Below are positions 8,571 to 17,564 of a DNA stretch of 64,000 nucleotides, in pieces (position 1 is the first letter of the stretch; each line of letters starts with the position of its first letter). The notes under the pieces are model-generated. The model was not told the DNA's origin and made no database searches. It saw only the letters and a list, made by a program, of their open reading frames with translations. The position numbers were made by a program, and so were the translations under genes. Origin of the DNA: Barnesiella sp. An55 (GTDB lineage: Bacteria; Bacteroidota; Bacteroidia; Bacteroidales; Barnesiellaceae); contig NZ_NFHZ01000003.1 of NCBI RefSeq assembly GCF_002161555.1, positions 124,001 to 188,000 of the forward strand, written 5' to 3'.

Positions 8571-10751
8571 ATGAAAAAGAACATTTTACTATCATTACTA
8601 TTTATTGAAGCAATTTTTATTGCGAATGCTCAGATAAAACCGGGCGGTGTATCGGGTTCGGTGCTTTGGCTGCGAGCCGACAAAGGTGTAACAGTAGATG
8701 CCGAGAATAAGTTGGTGAGTCCGTATTGGGAGGACTTTTCTGATGAGAAACAGGGAATCGAGCTTTTCCAGAAAGAAGATGGAGGCTTGGAATCGTTGGT
8801 GTTGAAAGAGAATGGAGTCAATGGTAACCCGACAGTTTATTTCAACGGAAAAGTGGCGCTGAAGGGTCTGGAAGATAAAAACTACCAATCGGTATTTGCC
8901 GTCTATTCGGCCAACTTGACTACCGAGAACAATTCGGAGTCAACGGTTCTGTCTATTCAGGAGAAAGGGGTTACCGATTATGGTAACCGGGAAGATCTGG
9001 CTTTTTTCCAGACCTATAAAATAGGATCGAATTCGACACCTACTTGGTTGGTTTCCGATGGTGTTAATTCTTATTGGGGCACACGTTCGACGACGGTTGT
9101 TGACAAAGCAACAGGTTTTCATTCTTGCTTTGCTGCTTTTGGGAATGTCGAGGGCGATATGGTGACGCTGGATGGAGGTCTGTTCAGTGTGTTGACTCGT
9201 TTTGTCTCCACCCCTTCCAAGGAGGGAATCTTCTATGTGGGAGTGAGTGTTGCCGGGACAACCAAGATAGGAAAATGGCTCGAAGGAGATATCGCTGAGG
9301 TAATAGCCTTCGATCGTTTGGTAACCGATGAGGAGAGATATAAGATAGAGTCGTATCTGGCAGCCAAATATGGTATTACACTGATCAAGTCGAGTTCGTC
9401 GAATCCTGTAAAGGTATCGGGAACTCCCAGCTATAACTATACATACATGAGCAGTACGGGTGAGACCTGGTGGGCCGGCGAATCGACCGATTATGCACCG
9501 TATAGCAATTACATCGCCGGTATCGTGCGCGACGATGCTTCGGGGTTGATGCAATCCAAATCGACCGGGCGCATAGGTTACTCTTTGGATAAGGAAGGGG
9601 GTATATTGACTATCTCGAACGGTAGTTCTTTTGCCGAGCCCGAAGCCATTGCCGAAGATGGTCAGTTTGCATTTGTGGGAGCTACCTCCGATGCTTTGGA
9701 CGAGACGGAATCTGTTCGGGTAATCAACGACGAAGGTAAGGAAATCGCTTGCAAGGTTCTGACGCGGACCTGGAAGATTAACATGTCGGGTATTCACACC
9801 GTCAGTCTGCAATTTGCCTTCTCATCCGAGATGGTCAATCTGTTGGCCGAGACTCCCAAAGTAGGTCTGCTTAAGAATGGAAGCGAATTTATTCCGCTTG
9901 AATATGATGAGGAGAATATGACCATGACCGCTGATGGAATAGAGTTGACCACAGGCGATACCTTTACCGTAGTAGTCGATTATATTGACAAACCGCAAAT
10001 CAATAGTACCTCACAGAAGGTATGTTTGGAATCGACCATTTCGCTGTCGGCAGTTCCCGAAGGTGGAGTTTGGTCGGGCAACGGTGTCGAAGGCAATACG
10101 TTCAATGCCCTCACTGCAGGTTTGGGTGAGCACACGGTAGTCTATACCTTGAACAGCATGAGCGATAGCATTGTATTTACGGTCGAAGAGAGTATCACAC
10201 CCGAAGTCGTGTTGGTATCGAATACTACCGAATCGGAAGAGTGGGACGCCATTGTCATCGAGGCACAAACGGTAACCGGTGGCGAGAGCCCGTTGTTTCA
10301 GTTTGCACTCGACGATCCCGAGTTTGTCTATCCGCTCGACATCTATTCATCGAACAATGTATTGCGTCTGGCCGGCTATCAGCTTACCGAAGGGGTGCAC
10401 ACGGTATATGTGCGCATGAAGAGCTCTTTGCCTTGTGTCACCCAAGAGTTGGCTACCGCTCAAATCGAGATTAGCAAGACGGCTACGGGTATTGTGGTGG
10501 CTCAGCAGGCCTCTGTGGCATGTTTCCCCAATCCGTTCGACAGCGAAATCAATATCAACGGCCTCGACAGTGACAAAGATTATATCATGAACTTCTTCTC
10601 GAGCAATGGGGAACTGGTAGGTTCGGTGGTTTGTGCTGCCGGTCAAAGCCGCATCGAGGCGCCGCAATTGAGTGTTGGGGTATATATTGTACAAATCATC
10701 GAACAGGATTCGCGAGAGAAAGTTGCCGTGATACAACTGCTGAAACAATAG
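8571..10751 (+). CDS. Secreted lectin-like surface protein with T9SS type A sorting domain
   Basis: 726 residues. The ATG at 8571 is chosen because it begins a good signal peptide (MKKNILLSLLFIEAIFIANA); the frame extends upstream only to a TTG inside the promoter. Residues about 25-270 look like a concanavalin/LamG-type jelly-roll (VLWLRADKGV, GNPTVYFNG, GDIAEVIAFDR). A middle domain (IAGIVRDDASGLMQSKS, then TRTWKIN) resembles those of gliding-type adhesins. An Ig/PKD-like segment follows (VCLESTISLSAVPEGGVWSG). The last 80 or so residues (CFPNPFDSEININGL ... GVYIVQI ... VAVIQLLKQ) match a type A C-terminal sorting domain of the type IX secretion system. It probably binds glycan at the cell surface. 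First gene of the SusC/SusD operon; no catalytic motif seen. Confidence 0.8.
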   Translation: MKKNILLSLLFIEAIFIANAQIKPGGVSGSVLWLRADKGVTVDAENKLVSPYWEDFSDEKQGIELFQKEDGGLESLVLKENGVNGNPTVYFNGKVALKGLEDKNYQSVFAVYSANLTTENNSESTVLSIQEKGVTDYGNREDLAFFQTYKIGSNSTPTWLVSDGVNSYWGTRSTTVVDKATGFHSCFAAFGNVEGDMVTLDGGLFSVLTRFVSTPSKEGIFYVGVSVAGTTKIGKWLEGDIAEVIAFDRLVTDEERYKIESYLAAKYGITLIKSSSSNPVKVSGTPSYNYTYMSSTGETWWAGESTDYAPYSNYIAGIVRDDASGLMQSKSTGRIGYSLDKEGGILTISNGSSFAEPEAIAEDGQFAFVGATSDALDETESVRVINDEGKEIACKVLTRTWKINMSGIHTVSLQFAFSSEMVNLLAETPKVGLLKNGSEFIPLEYDEENMTMTADGIELTTGDTFTVVVDYIDKPQINSTSQKVCLESTISLSAVPEGGVWSGNGVEGNTFNALTAGLGEHTVVYTLNSMSDSIVFTVEESITPEVVLVSNTTESEEWDAIVIEAQTVTGGESPLFQFALDDPEFVYPLDIYSSNNVLRLAGYQLTEGVHTVYVRMKSSLPCVTQELATAQIEISKTATGIVVAQQASVACFPNPFDSEININGLDSDKDYIMNFFSSNGELVGSVVCAAGQSRIEAPQLSVGVYIVQIIEQDSREKVAVIQLLKQ

Positions 10752-10784
10752 TAATTGATTATCCCCCAAATCTGATAAAGTATC

Positions 10785-13700
10785 ATGAAAATATATCGAA
10801 TTATATTTCTCTTTCTTTTTGGGTTGTTTGCCGCCGGGAGTCTCCCGGCGCAAACTCCGGGAAGAATGATTACCGGAACCGTGACCGATCCCAAGGGCGA
10901 GACCCTTATCGGGGTATCGGTTGTCGTGAAGAACAAGTCGGTTCAGACGATTACCGATGTCAACGGAAAGTACAGGATTAAGGCTGCTCCGCAAGATACG
11001 CTGGTCTTTTCGTATATAGGTATGGAGACCAAGGAATACTATGTAAAGAACAGAAAGGAGATAAACGCCATTCTGGAAGAGAAGGAACAGTCGATGAAGG
11101 AGGTGGTCGTTATTGGTTATTCGACCCAGCAGCGCAAGGATGTGACCGGTGCCATCTCGTCGCTGAAGATAAAAGACGACTTGTCGGCTTCGTATTCCTC
11201 ATTCGACCAGATGTTGCAAGGGCAGTTGAGCGGTGTGCAGGTGCAGTCGGTCTCGGGAACTCCCGGAGCCGGAGGTGCCGTGCGCATCAGAGGTGTGGGG
11301 TCGATTAACGGAGGTAATGACCCGTTGTATGTAATCGACGGCATCCCCATGGATACCGAGGATGGTTCGGAGTTGACTGACCTTTTTGGTGCCTCCTACC
11401 AGTCGCCTTTGTCGCTGATAGACCCTTCGGATATCGAGTCGATCGATGTACTCAAAGATGCTGCAGCCGCTTCGATATATGGATCGCGGGCTACCAATGG
11501 TGTCATTCTTATTACCACCAAGAAAGGACGCACGGGTCGTACCAGTTTCTCGGTGAATATGTCGAGTGGCATCAGCCAGGTACACAATTTGCCCGAGATG
11601 GCCGATACCGATTTGTATCTCACGGTTATGAACGAGGCATACAGCAATTACAATCGTGACAACAATTATCAGCCGGGCGATCCCGGGTACCAGCCTTTGC
11701 TGGAAGACCCTCGGGGACCCGACTATCCCGGCGACTACGATTGGGTACGGCTTCCGTTTAGAGACGATACGCCAGTTACCCAGCGTTATTCGATATCGAT
11801 GCGAGGGGGGTCGCGCGACACGAAATTCTATACGGCTCTGTCGTATTACGATCAGGAGGGTATCATCAAGACCAATCGGTTGAGACGTATCAACTTCAGG
11901 TCAAATATCGACCACATTATCTCGTCCAAAGTGAATTTTGGGGTAACTATCGGTTTGGCTCACTCGATTAACAATCGGGTACCCAGTGAAAACGGGAATT
12001 ATGGTTATATTTTGCGGTCGTTCCCTCAACGGCCTTTCGATCGCCCCTACAAGGAGGATGGCTCATATGCGATAGGTGGTGTTGATTTGCGCTATCACAA
12101 TGTGCAGGCAATGGTCAATGAATCGACCTCAGACTATAAGATATATCAGGCCAATGCCTCTACCTATTTGAATTGGAAGTTGACGAAAGATTTGATATAC
12201 AAGCCGCAATTGAGCTTGATTTTCAACACGAACAACGACTTTTACAACCGCACGACCGATTTCCCCAATATGGATTCATACAACGGTTACACTCGGGAGT
12301 CACGCTCGACAGCCATCCGGTATGTGTTGCAGCATACGTTGACCTACAAGACCCTCATTAAGGAACGCCTGGGGTTGACCGCCATGGCCGGGCAGTCTTA
12401 TGAACATTATAATCGTTCCTATGTGGTGGCCAGTGGATGGGACTTCCCCACGAAAGAGTTTACCTACATTCGGTCGGCCGCTTCGTTTGGGGCTAACGGT
12501 TATGCCTATGCCAGCACGTTGATTTCCCATTTCGGACGATTGGATTTGAGTTGGGACGACAAGTATCTGCTATCGGCTACGGTGCGAGCCGACGGTTCGT
12601 CCAAGTTTCCCAAAGGGGGAATGTGGGGTGTATTCCCCTCGGCCTCGGTTTCGTGGCGCATCAGCAAAGAGAATTTTATGAAGGGATTCGATGCCATCAA
12701 CGATTGGAAATTCCGATTGAGTTGGGGTATGACTGGCGAGCAATCGGGGGTAGGCTATTACACGGCCCAGCGTTATATGGGTGCCGAGGCCCCCTATTAC
12801 GGTTCGGCCGGTATTACGCTCGAGAGTCCGGGTAACGATCAGTTGAGTTGGGAGAAAGCCGAGCAGATAAACATCGGTACCGATGCCGTCTTGTTTAATG
12901 ATCGGTTGAATGTATCGCTCGATTATTATATAAAAAACACTCATGGTCTGCTCTTCAACAAGCCCATGCCGGCCACCTATGGCTACAAGACCAAACTGGT
13001 GAATATCGGTCGTATGCAGAACTCGGGGTTTGAATTGACCCTGAAGACCGTGAATGTGAAGTCGCGCAACTTTGAGTGGACCTCCAACCTGTCGTTTACT
13101 ACCCTTAAAAACGAGGTGAAACAGTTGATGGAGGGAAATAAACCGGTTTATGTGGGTAATTACCACATCCTGGAGATTGGCAAGCCCGTAGGTTCGTTCT
13201 ATCTGTACAAGCAGGAGGGTATCTATCAGTATGACGAGGAGGTCCCCGAAAATCTCTATAAGAGCGGGGTCAGAGCCGGAGATATGAAGTATGCCTTGGA
13301 TGAGAACGGGAATCCCGTGCGCATGATTGTGGGCAAAGCTATGCCCGACTGGTATGGAGGTTTTACCAATACGTTTAAGTTTTATGGGTTTGACCTGAAT
13401 GTTTCGCTTTCGTTCCAATATGGCAATGATATTTTGAATATCTTCCGCAGTGGTTATTCCGACCGCTTGGGGCAGATGGATGCCAATATGTTGAAAGAGA
13501 GTGCCGAGAATCGGTGGACCGGCCCAGGTACGAGCAACACCTATCCCCGGGCCCTGTTCAACTCGGAGTATAACAACATGGCATCGGATCGTTACCTCGA
13601 AGACGGGTCGTTCTTGAAATTGAGAGAGATTACGTTGGGATATACTCTGCCTGTCGATTGGGTGAAGCATTTGAAGCTGAAATATTTGCGCATATATGCT

Positions 13701-13847
13701 ACGGCGCAGAACCTGCTGACATGGACCAAGTATTCGGGAATGGATCCCGAGGTGAGCTACACGCTTTCGCCTAGAGAGATGGGTCAGGATTTCTTCGGTA
13801 CGCCCAATCCTAGAATGTATTTGGTAGGTCTTTCACTAAACTTCTAA
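10785..13847 (+). CDS. SusC-like TonB-dependent outer-membrane glycan transporter
   Basis: 1020 residues, the normal SusC length. Order: signal peptide (cleavage after SLPAQ), a carboxypeptidase-like beta-sandwich (ITGTVTDPKGETLIGVSVVVK), the TonB-box region (KEVVVIGYSTQQRKDVTGAIS), a plug with the SusC signature (VRIRGVGSINGGNDPLYVIDGIP), then a 22-strand-type barrel ending in LNF. It imports oligosaccharide across the outer membrane using TonB energy, with the SusD-like protein 5 bases downstream acting as its lid. It starts 33 bases after the lectin-like gene. No N-terminal STN signalling domain is present, so control is more likely through the ROK regulator than through an anti-sigma relay. 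Confidence 0.96.
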   Translation: MKIYRIIFLFLFGLFAAGSLPAQTPGRMITGTVTDPKGETLIGVSVVVKNKSVQTITDVNGKYRIKAAPQDTLVFSYIGMETKEYYVKNRKEINAILEEKEQSMKEVVVIGYSTQQRKDVTGAISSLKIKDDLSASYSSFDQMLQGQLSGVQVQSVSGTPGAGGAVRIRGVGSINGGNDPLYVIDGIPMDTEDGSELTDLFGASYQSPLSLIDPSDIESIDVLKDAAAASIYGSRATNGVILITTKKGRTGRTSFSVNMSSGISQVHNLPEMADTDLYLTVMNEAYSNYNRDNNYQPGDPGYQPLLEDPRGPDYPGDYDWVRLPFRDDTPVTQRYSISMRGGSRDTKFYTALSYYDQEGIIKTNRLRRINFRSNIDHIISSKVNFGVTIGLAHSINNRVPSENGNYGYILRSFPQRPFDRPYKEDGSYAIGGVDLRYHNVQAMVNESTSDYKIYQANASTYLNWKLTKDLIYKPQLSLIFNTNNDFYNRTTDFPNMDSYNGYTRESRSTAIRYVLQHTLTYKTLIKERLGLTAMAGQSYEHYNRSYVVASGWDFPTKEFTYIRSAASFGANGYAYASTLISHFGRLDLSWDDKYLLSATVRADGSSKFPKGGMWGVFPSASVSWRISKENFMKGFDAINDWKFRLSWGMTGEQSGVGYYTAQRYMGAEAPYYGSAGITLESPGNDQLSWEKAEQINIGTDAVLFNDRLNVSLDYYIKNTHGLLFNKPMPATYGYKTKLVNIGRMQNSGFELTLKTVNVKSRNFEWTSNLSFTTLKNEVKQLMEGNKPVYVGNYHILEIGKPVGSFYLYKQEGIYQYDEEVPENLYKSGVRAGDMKYALDENGNPVRMIVGKAMPDWYGGFTNTFKFYGFDLNVSLSFQYGNDILNIFRSGYSDRLGQMDANMLKESAENRWTGPGTSNTYPRALFNSEYNNMASDRYLEDGSFLKLREITLGYTLPVDWVKHLKLKYLRIYATAQNLLTWTKYSGMDPEVSYTLSPREMGQDFFGTPNPRMYLVGLSLNF

Positions 13848-13852
13848 CCAGT

Positions 13853-15196
13853 ATGAGTATGAAAAAATTGAAATTTATAATCGCACTTCCTGTTTTTCTG
13901 CTTGTCTCGTCGTGCAATTTCCTGCTGGATGAGACCCCTGTTGATACGCTTCAGGAAGATGAGCTCACGGCAGAACATATCCAGAGCCTTGTTCGGGGTG
14001 TCTATCACACGTTGGCCGATTGTACACCGGCAGGCCTTATCCTGAATGATTGCTTGGGTGAGACTATCGAGAATAATGCCAACAACGGTAGTTTGGTCAA
14101 TGCCAATATCGCACATAATAACTTCATGGCCGACAATAGTTTTGTAGAGAACTATTACTACTACTTGTACAGTGTGATACATCAGGCCAATTATGTAATT
14201 AATTTCTTGAACACCAAGGCCGACCTTACCGACGAGCGTAACGTGCAGATGATAGGTTCGCTCCACTATCTGCGGGCCTACTGCTACCTGAAACTGGTGA
14301 CCCAGTTTGGCGATGTGCCTATTGTGACTCAGGTGACCGAAGATGTAGTGCCGCGTTCGCCAGCTGCCGATGTGTGGCAGCGTATTAAGGACGATTTGGC
14401 CATAGCTGCCGACCAGTGCCGTGCCTGGGATCAGGCTCCGCCCGAAGATCCTACGGCAGCGCGTTATTATTACTACGCTTCGACCGAGGCGGCTTCGGCC
14501 CTGCTGGCTCGGGTCTATCTTTATAACCGAGAGTATAACAAAGCCAAAGCGATTGCCCGCACATTCCTGGAAGACCAGCGGTTTCAGATGGTATCGGCTA
14601 ACAGCTTAGGGGCTGCAGCCGTAGGTGTGGGAGCCAAAGAGCTCATCATGTGTATCTCGAACAATACAGGAGCCTATTTTTACCGAAACATTTTCAACAC
14701 TTATGCCATGACTCCGTCGGGTTCCTATCAGTTCAAGCCCACCCAGTCGTTTATCGACTCGGTTGACCCTGATGATGCTCGTTATACGGTATGTATAGGG
14801 TTGAGCCCCGATGGATATACGACTGTCAACAAGTTTAACTACAATGCAGTGAGCACATGTCCCTTTACGATATCGCGGTTTACCGAGATGTATCTGATTT
14901 TTGCCGAGTGTGCTCCCGATGAGTCGGGACTGGCCAAACTGAATGAGTTGCGTGCCGCGAGAAACTTGCCCCCTCTGGATAAGAAAATTCTCGATAATCC
15001 CAGTCAGTATGTCGATGCTATACTCGATGAGAGGAAAATCGAATTTTACGGAGAGAATCAGTATTTTTACGATTTGGTTCGGTTGGGCAAGGCTTTGGAA
15101 CGACTGGTTTATACCAAGAGCGAATATCAGTTCCTGTTGCCTATTCCGCAGAGTCAGGTCAATCTGGGGTTGAAGCAGAACCCGGGATATCTTTAA
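13853..15196 (+). CDS. SusD-like glycan-binding lipoprotein
   Basis: 447 residues, at the short end for SusD proteins (usually 480-600). The lipobox LVSSC puts the lipidated cysteine at C21; an ATG two codons in (13859) is an equally good start. The family's features are there: TETSG-like N-terminal helices with TPR character (LHYLRAYCYLKLVTQFGDVPIV), and the conserved C-terminal block (ILDERKIEFYGENQYFYDLVRLGKALE). It binds the glycan at the surface and closes over the adjacent SusC barrel. The pairing is unambiguous; the ligand is unknown. Confidence 0.95.
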   Translation: MSMKKLKFIIALPVFLLVSSCNFLLDETPVDTLQEDELTAEHIQSLVRGVYHTLADCTPAGLILNDCLGETIENNANNGSLVNANIAHNNFMADNSFVENYYYYLYSVIHQANYVINFLNTKADLTDERNVQMIGSLHYLRAYCYLKLVTQFGDVPIVTQVTEDVVPRSPAADVWQRIKDDLAIAADQCRAWDQAPPEDPTAARYYYYASTEAASALLARVYLYNREYNKAKAIARTFLEDQRFQMVSANSLGAAAVGVGAKELIMCISNNTGAYFYRNIFNTYAMTPSGSYQFKPTQSFIDSVDPDDARYTVCIGLSPDGYTTVNKFNYNAVSTCPFTISRFTEMYLIFAECAPDESGLAKLNELRAARNLPPLDKKILDNPSQYVDAILDERKIEFYGENQYFYDLVRLGKALERLVYTKSEYQFLLPIPQSQVNLGLKQNPGYL

Positions 15197-15217
15197 TACC
15201 TTAAAAACACATTGAAT

Positions 15218-16348
15218 ATGAATTATAAGATAGTTGCATTTTTTCTTGGATTTGCCTGTTTGAGTCTTGCGGCCAACGCCCAGCAGGAGATTAAATGGTG
15301 GAATCCGCAAGGCTCGGCCATCAATGCCATCGAAGGGCAGGGCTGGCAGGGCGAGTATGAGAGTTTTTACGATCGGTTGCCCTTGCGAGCTAAGTCGGTT
15401 GTGCGTCCTGCCGTGTGGGCGCGGTCTAAGTTTTCGTCGGGTCTGACGATTCGTTTCAAGACCAATTCGCCTCATATCCAGGTACGTTATAAAGTTGCAG
15501 GGCGTCTCACGTTGCCCACCATGCCGGCGGTTGCTGCCAGTGGGGTCGATTTGTATGCCGTGGTGGGCGACAAGTATTATTGGTGCCGGCCGGCTACGAC
15601 ATTTCGCGATACAATAGTCTATAAATATACGGGGTTGAAACCCACACCCGGCTATTACGATGAAGGGGTGGAATATAAACTTTTCTTACCCCCATACAAT
15701 AGTATTCTCTCTTTGGAGATAGGGGTGTATAAAGACAAGATGTTTATGCCCCTTGTCCCCCGTGATGAACTACCTATCGTGGTTTACGGCACCTCGATTA
15801 CACAGGGCGGGTGTGCCAGCCGTCCCGGTATGACATGGACTTCGATATTACAACGGCATCTAAATCGGCCAGTAATCAATTTGGGATTTTCAGGAAACGG
15901 TCGGCTGGAGCCCGAGGTTATCAATCTCGTTTGTGAGTTGGATGCTGCCGTATATGTGTTGGATTGTTTGGCCAACTTGACCTCCGCGAAGTTGTATGAC
16001 AACGAAAAACTCGGAGCTCTTATCATGGATGCTGTAAAGGATATCCGGGCCAAGCACCCCGATACTCCCATTGTGCTCACCGACCACGACGGTTATACCA
16101 GTGGTTTCGAGGGAGCGGTCTCGCAGCGGCGGTATTACAATTATTACAGTAGGGTAAACAAGGTGATGGACAAGGCTTTTGCCAAACTGAAGAAACAGGG
16201 AGTCAAGCAGATCTATCATCTCACCCACGACGATATAGACCAGTCGCCCGATGGGAAAGTCGATGGCACTCACCCCAACGACTTGGGTATGATGCGCATT
16301 GCAACAGCTTATGAAAAGATAATACGAGAAATATTAAACGAAAAGTGA
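15218..16348 (+). CDS. Secreted SGNH/GDSL esterase with GxDLY N-terminal domain
   Basis: 376 residues from the ATG at 15218 (a TTG two codons earlier is ignored). Signal peptide MNYKIVAFFLGFACLSLAANAQ. An N-terminal beta-sandwich carrying the GVDLY signature is followed by an SGNH hydrolase domain: block I GTSITQGG with catalytic S193, block III GFSGNG with the oxyanion asparagine, and block V DGTHPND with D349 and H352. This two-domain type removes acyl groups (usually acetyl) from carbohydrates. Sitting directly after SusC/SusD, it probably deacetylates the imported glycan in the periplasm or at the surface. An O-acetylesterase of sialic acid (NanS-like) is an alternative role. All active-site residues are present. 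Confidence 0.88.
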   Translation: MNYKIVAFFLGFACLSLAANAQQEIKWWNPQGSAINAIEGQGWQGEYESFYDRLPLRAKSVVRPAVWARSKFSSGLTIRFKTNSPHIQVRYKVAGRLTLPTMPAVAASGVDLYAVVGDKYYWCRPATTFRDTIVYKYTGLKPTPGYYDEGVEYKLFLPPYNSILSLEIGVYKDKMFMPLVPRDELPIVVYGTSITQGGCASRPGMTWTSILQRHLNRPVINLGFSGNGRLEPEVINLVCELDAAVYVLDCLANLTSAKLYDNEKLGALIMDAVKDIRAKHPDTPIVLTDHDGYTSGFEGAVSQRRYYNYYSRVNKVMDKAFAKLKKQGVKQIYHLTHDDIDQSPDGKVDGTHPNDLGMMRIATAYEKIIREILNEK

Positions 16349-16350
16349 TT

Positions 16351-17184
16351 ATGAAAAGAGCAAGTTTGTTGATTGTTGTTTTGCTGCTGGCTCTGTTGCC
16401 GTTGATGGCACAGCAACAGCAGGGTAACTTCAAGATTTTGTGCTATAATGTATTGCACGGTTTTGAGAGCGATCCTGCGGTCATGGATAAGTATGTCAAT
16501 TGGGTCAAGACAGTGGATCCCGATATTGTAGCTTTCCAAGAGATGAACAAGTTTACCGAACAGTCATTGAAAGAACTGGCTGCCCGGTATGGCCACTATT
16601 ATTCGGCCATTTCGAAGGAAAACGGATACCCGGTTGCCATTACATCGAAGTATCCCATACGTGATCTTATCAAGGTCGATGACCACATGGAGCACGGGTA
16701 TATGTATGCTAAAATTGACGATATCAACTTGTTTGTCGTGCATCTCTCGTCGTGGAGCGTTTTTCTGAGGCAGAAGGAGATAAAGCGCATTTTGGCACAT
16801 GCGGCCTTGATTCCTGAAACCGAGAAGATTGTCATTGCCGGTGATTTCAATTCGTTGTGCGAGACCGACTCGTTGACGCACCAGGATGGCTATGTCGATC
16901 GGCTGAAACGTCGGGAGCAGAAAGACCCCCGTTATAAAGCTCTCAACAACGGGAAGCTCGACTATTCGGTTATCAACACGGTGAAAGAGGCCGGATATGT
17001 CGATGCATTTTTGATGTTTCACGATGCCTTTACCCGGGCATTTCCCAAACATTTGCGCAGGGTCGATTATGTGTGGCTGAATCCGCAATTGGCCAAATAT
17101 GCCGTTTCGGCAGAATTTATTTATGACGATAAGAATAATGAGATATCAGACCATTTTCCACTATTAGTAAACTTCAAAATGTGA
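16351..17184 (+). CDS. Exported endonuclease/exonuclease/phosphatase-fold hydrolase
   Basis: 277 residues from the ATG at 16351, which follows the esterase stop by 2 bases; an in-frame GTG at 16345 is less likely. Signal peptide RASLLIVVLLLALLPLMAQ. The metal-dependent EEP fold is complete: N33 (LCYNVLHG), E64 (FQEMN), GDFNS, RVDYVW, and SDHFP with H268 near the C-terminus. Family members cleave phosphodiesters or phosphomonoesters in nucleic acids, lipids and sugars. As the last gene of a SusC/SusD operon whose divergent partner encodes a phosphate-ester importer, a glycan phosphodiesterase or sugar phosphatase fits best (inference). A nuclease cannot be excluded. Confidence 0.85.
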   Translation: MKRASLLIVVLLLALLPLMAQQQQGNFKILCYNVLHGFESDPAVMDKYVNWVKTVDPDIVAFQEMNKFTEQSLKELAARYGHYYSAISKENGYPVAITSKYPIRDLIKVDDHMEHGYMYAKIDDINLFVVHLSSWSVFLRQKEIKRILAHAALIPETEKIVIAGDFNSLCETDSLTHQDGYVDRLKRREQKDPRYKALNNGKLDYSVINTVKEAGYVDAFLMFHDAFTRAFPKHLRRVDYVWLNPQLAKYAVSAEFIYDDKNNEISDHFPLLVNFKM

Positions 17185-17197
17185 AACGTTAGAGACT

Positions 17198-17245
17198 GGG
17201 GTGCTTTTCGATGGCGTGAGAGGCATCCCCGTATCTATTTTTTTT
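17198..17245 (+). terminator. Terminator of the SusC/SusD operon
   Basis: GGGGTGC (17198-17204) pairs with GCATCCCC (17223-17230) with one bulged base, followed by a run of T residues at 17237-17245. Confidence 0.6.
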
Positions 17246-17522
17246 CGAGGATTTTGGAAGATAAGCTTCTCTTTTGTTGTGTACGTTAAATAAAAATTTT
17301 AACATTGCATTGTGCCCAATCAAGATATGAAGGTAGGGAAGTCGAGTGATAGAGGATTGTCTGTGATGAGGCTATTCCAATAACTTGTTTAATACCTGAT
17401 ATAACGAACCTTTTTGTGATATTACAGATAAAACGTATGCACAAAACGGCATAAAATATAATTTATATGAAATTTATTAATTTATAATTCTTGAAAACAG
17501 GAATATTCATAAACTTAGTGAG

Positions 17523-17530
17523 TATATTTG
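17523..17530 (+). promoter_or_regulatory. Promoter -7 element for the ROK regulator gene
   Basis: TATATTTG matches TAnnTTTG exactly. No TTTG is found at the right -33 distance. With transcription starting near 17537, the ATG at 17544 would be almost leaderless, which supports 17565 as the start. Confidence 0.4.
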
Positions 17531-17564
17531 CCTTTTATATAAAATGGTTAAAGGAGTAAAACGC

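Larger units (their letters stand above)
17185..17564. other. Intergenic region before the ROK gene
   Basis: 380 bases. It holds the operon terminator at 17198-17245, then about 270 AT-rich bases, and a -7 element for the ROK gene at 17523-17530. No reading frame or RNA structure worth reporting was seen in the middle part. Confidence 0.6.
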
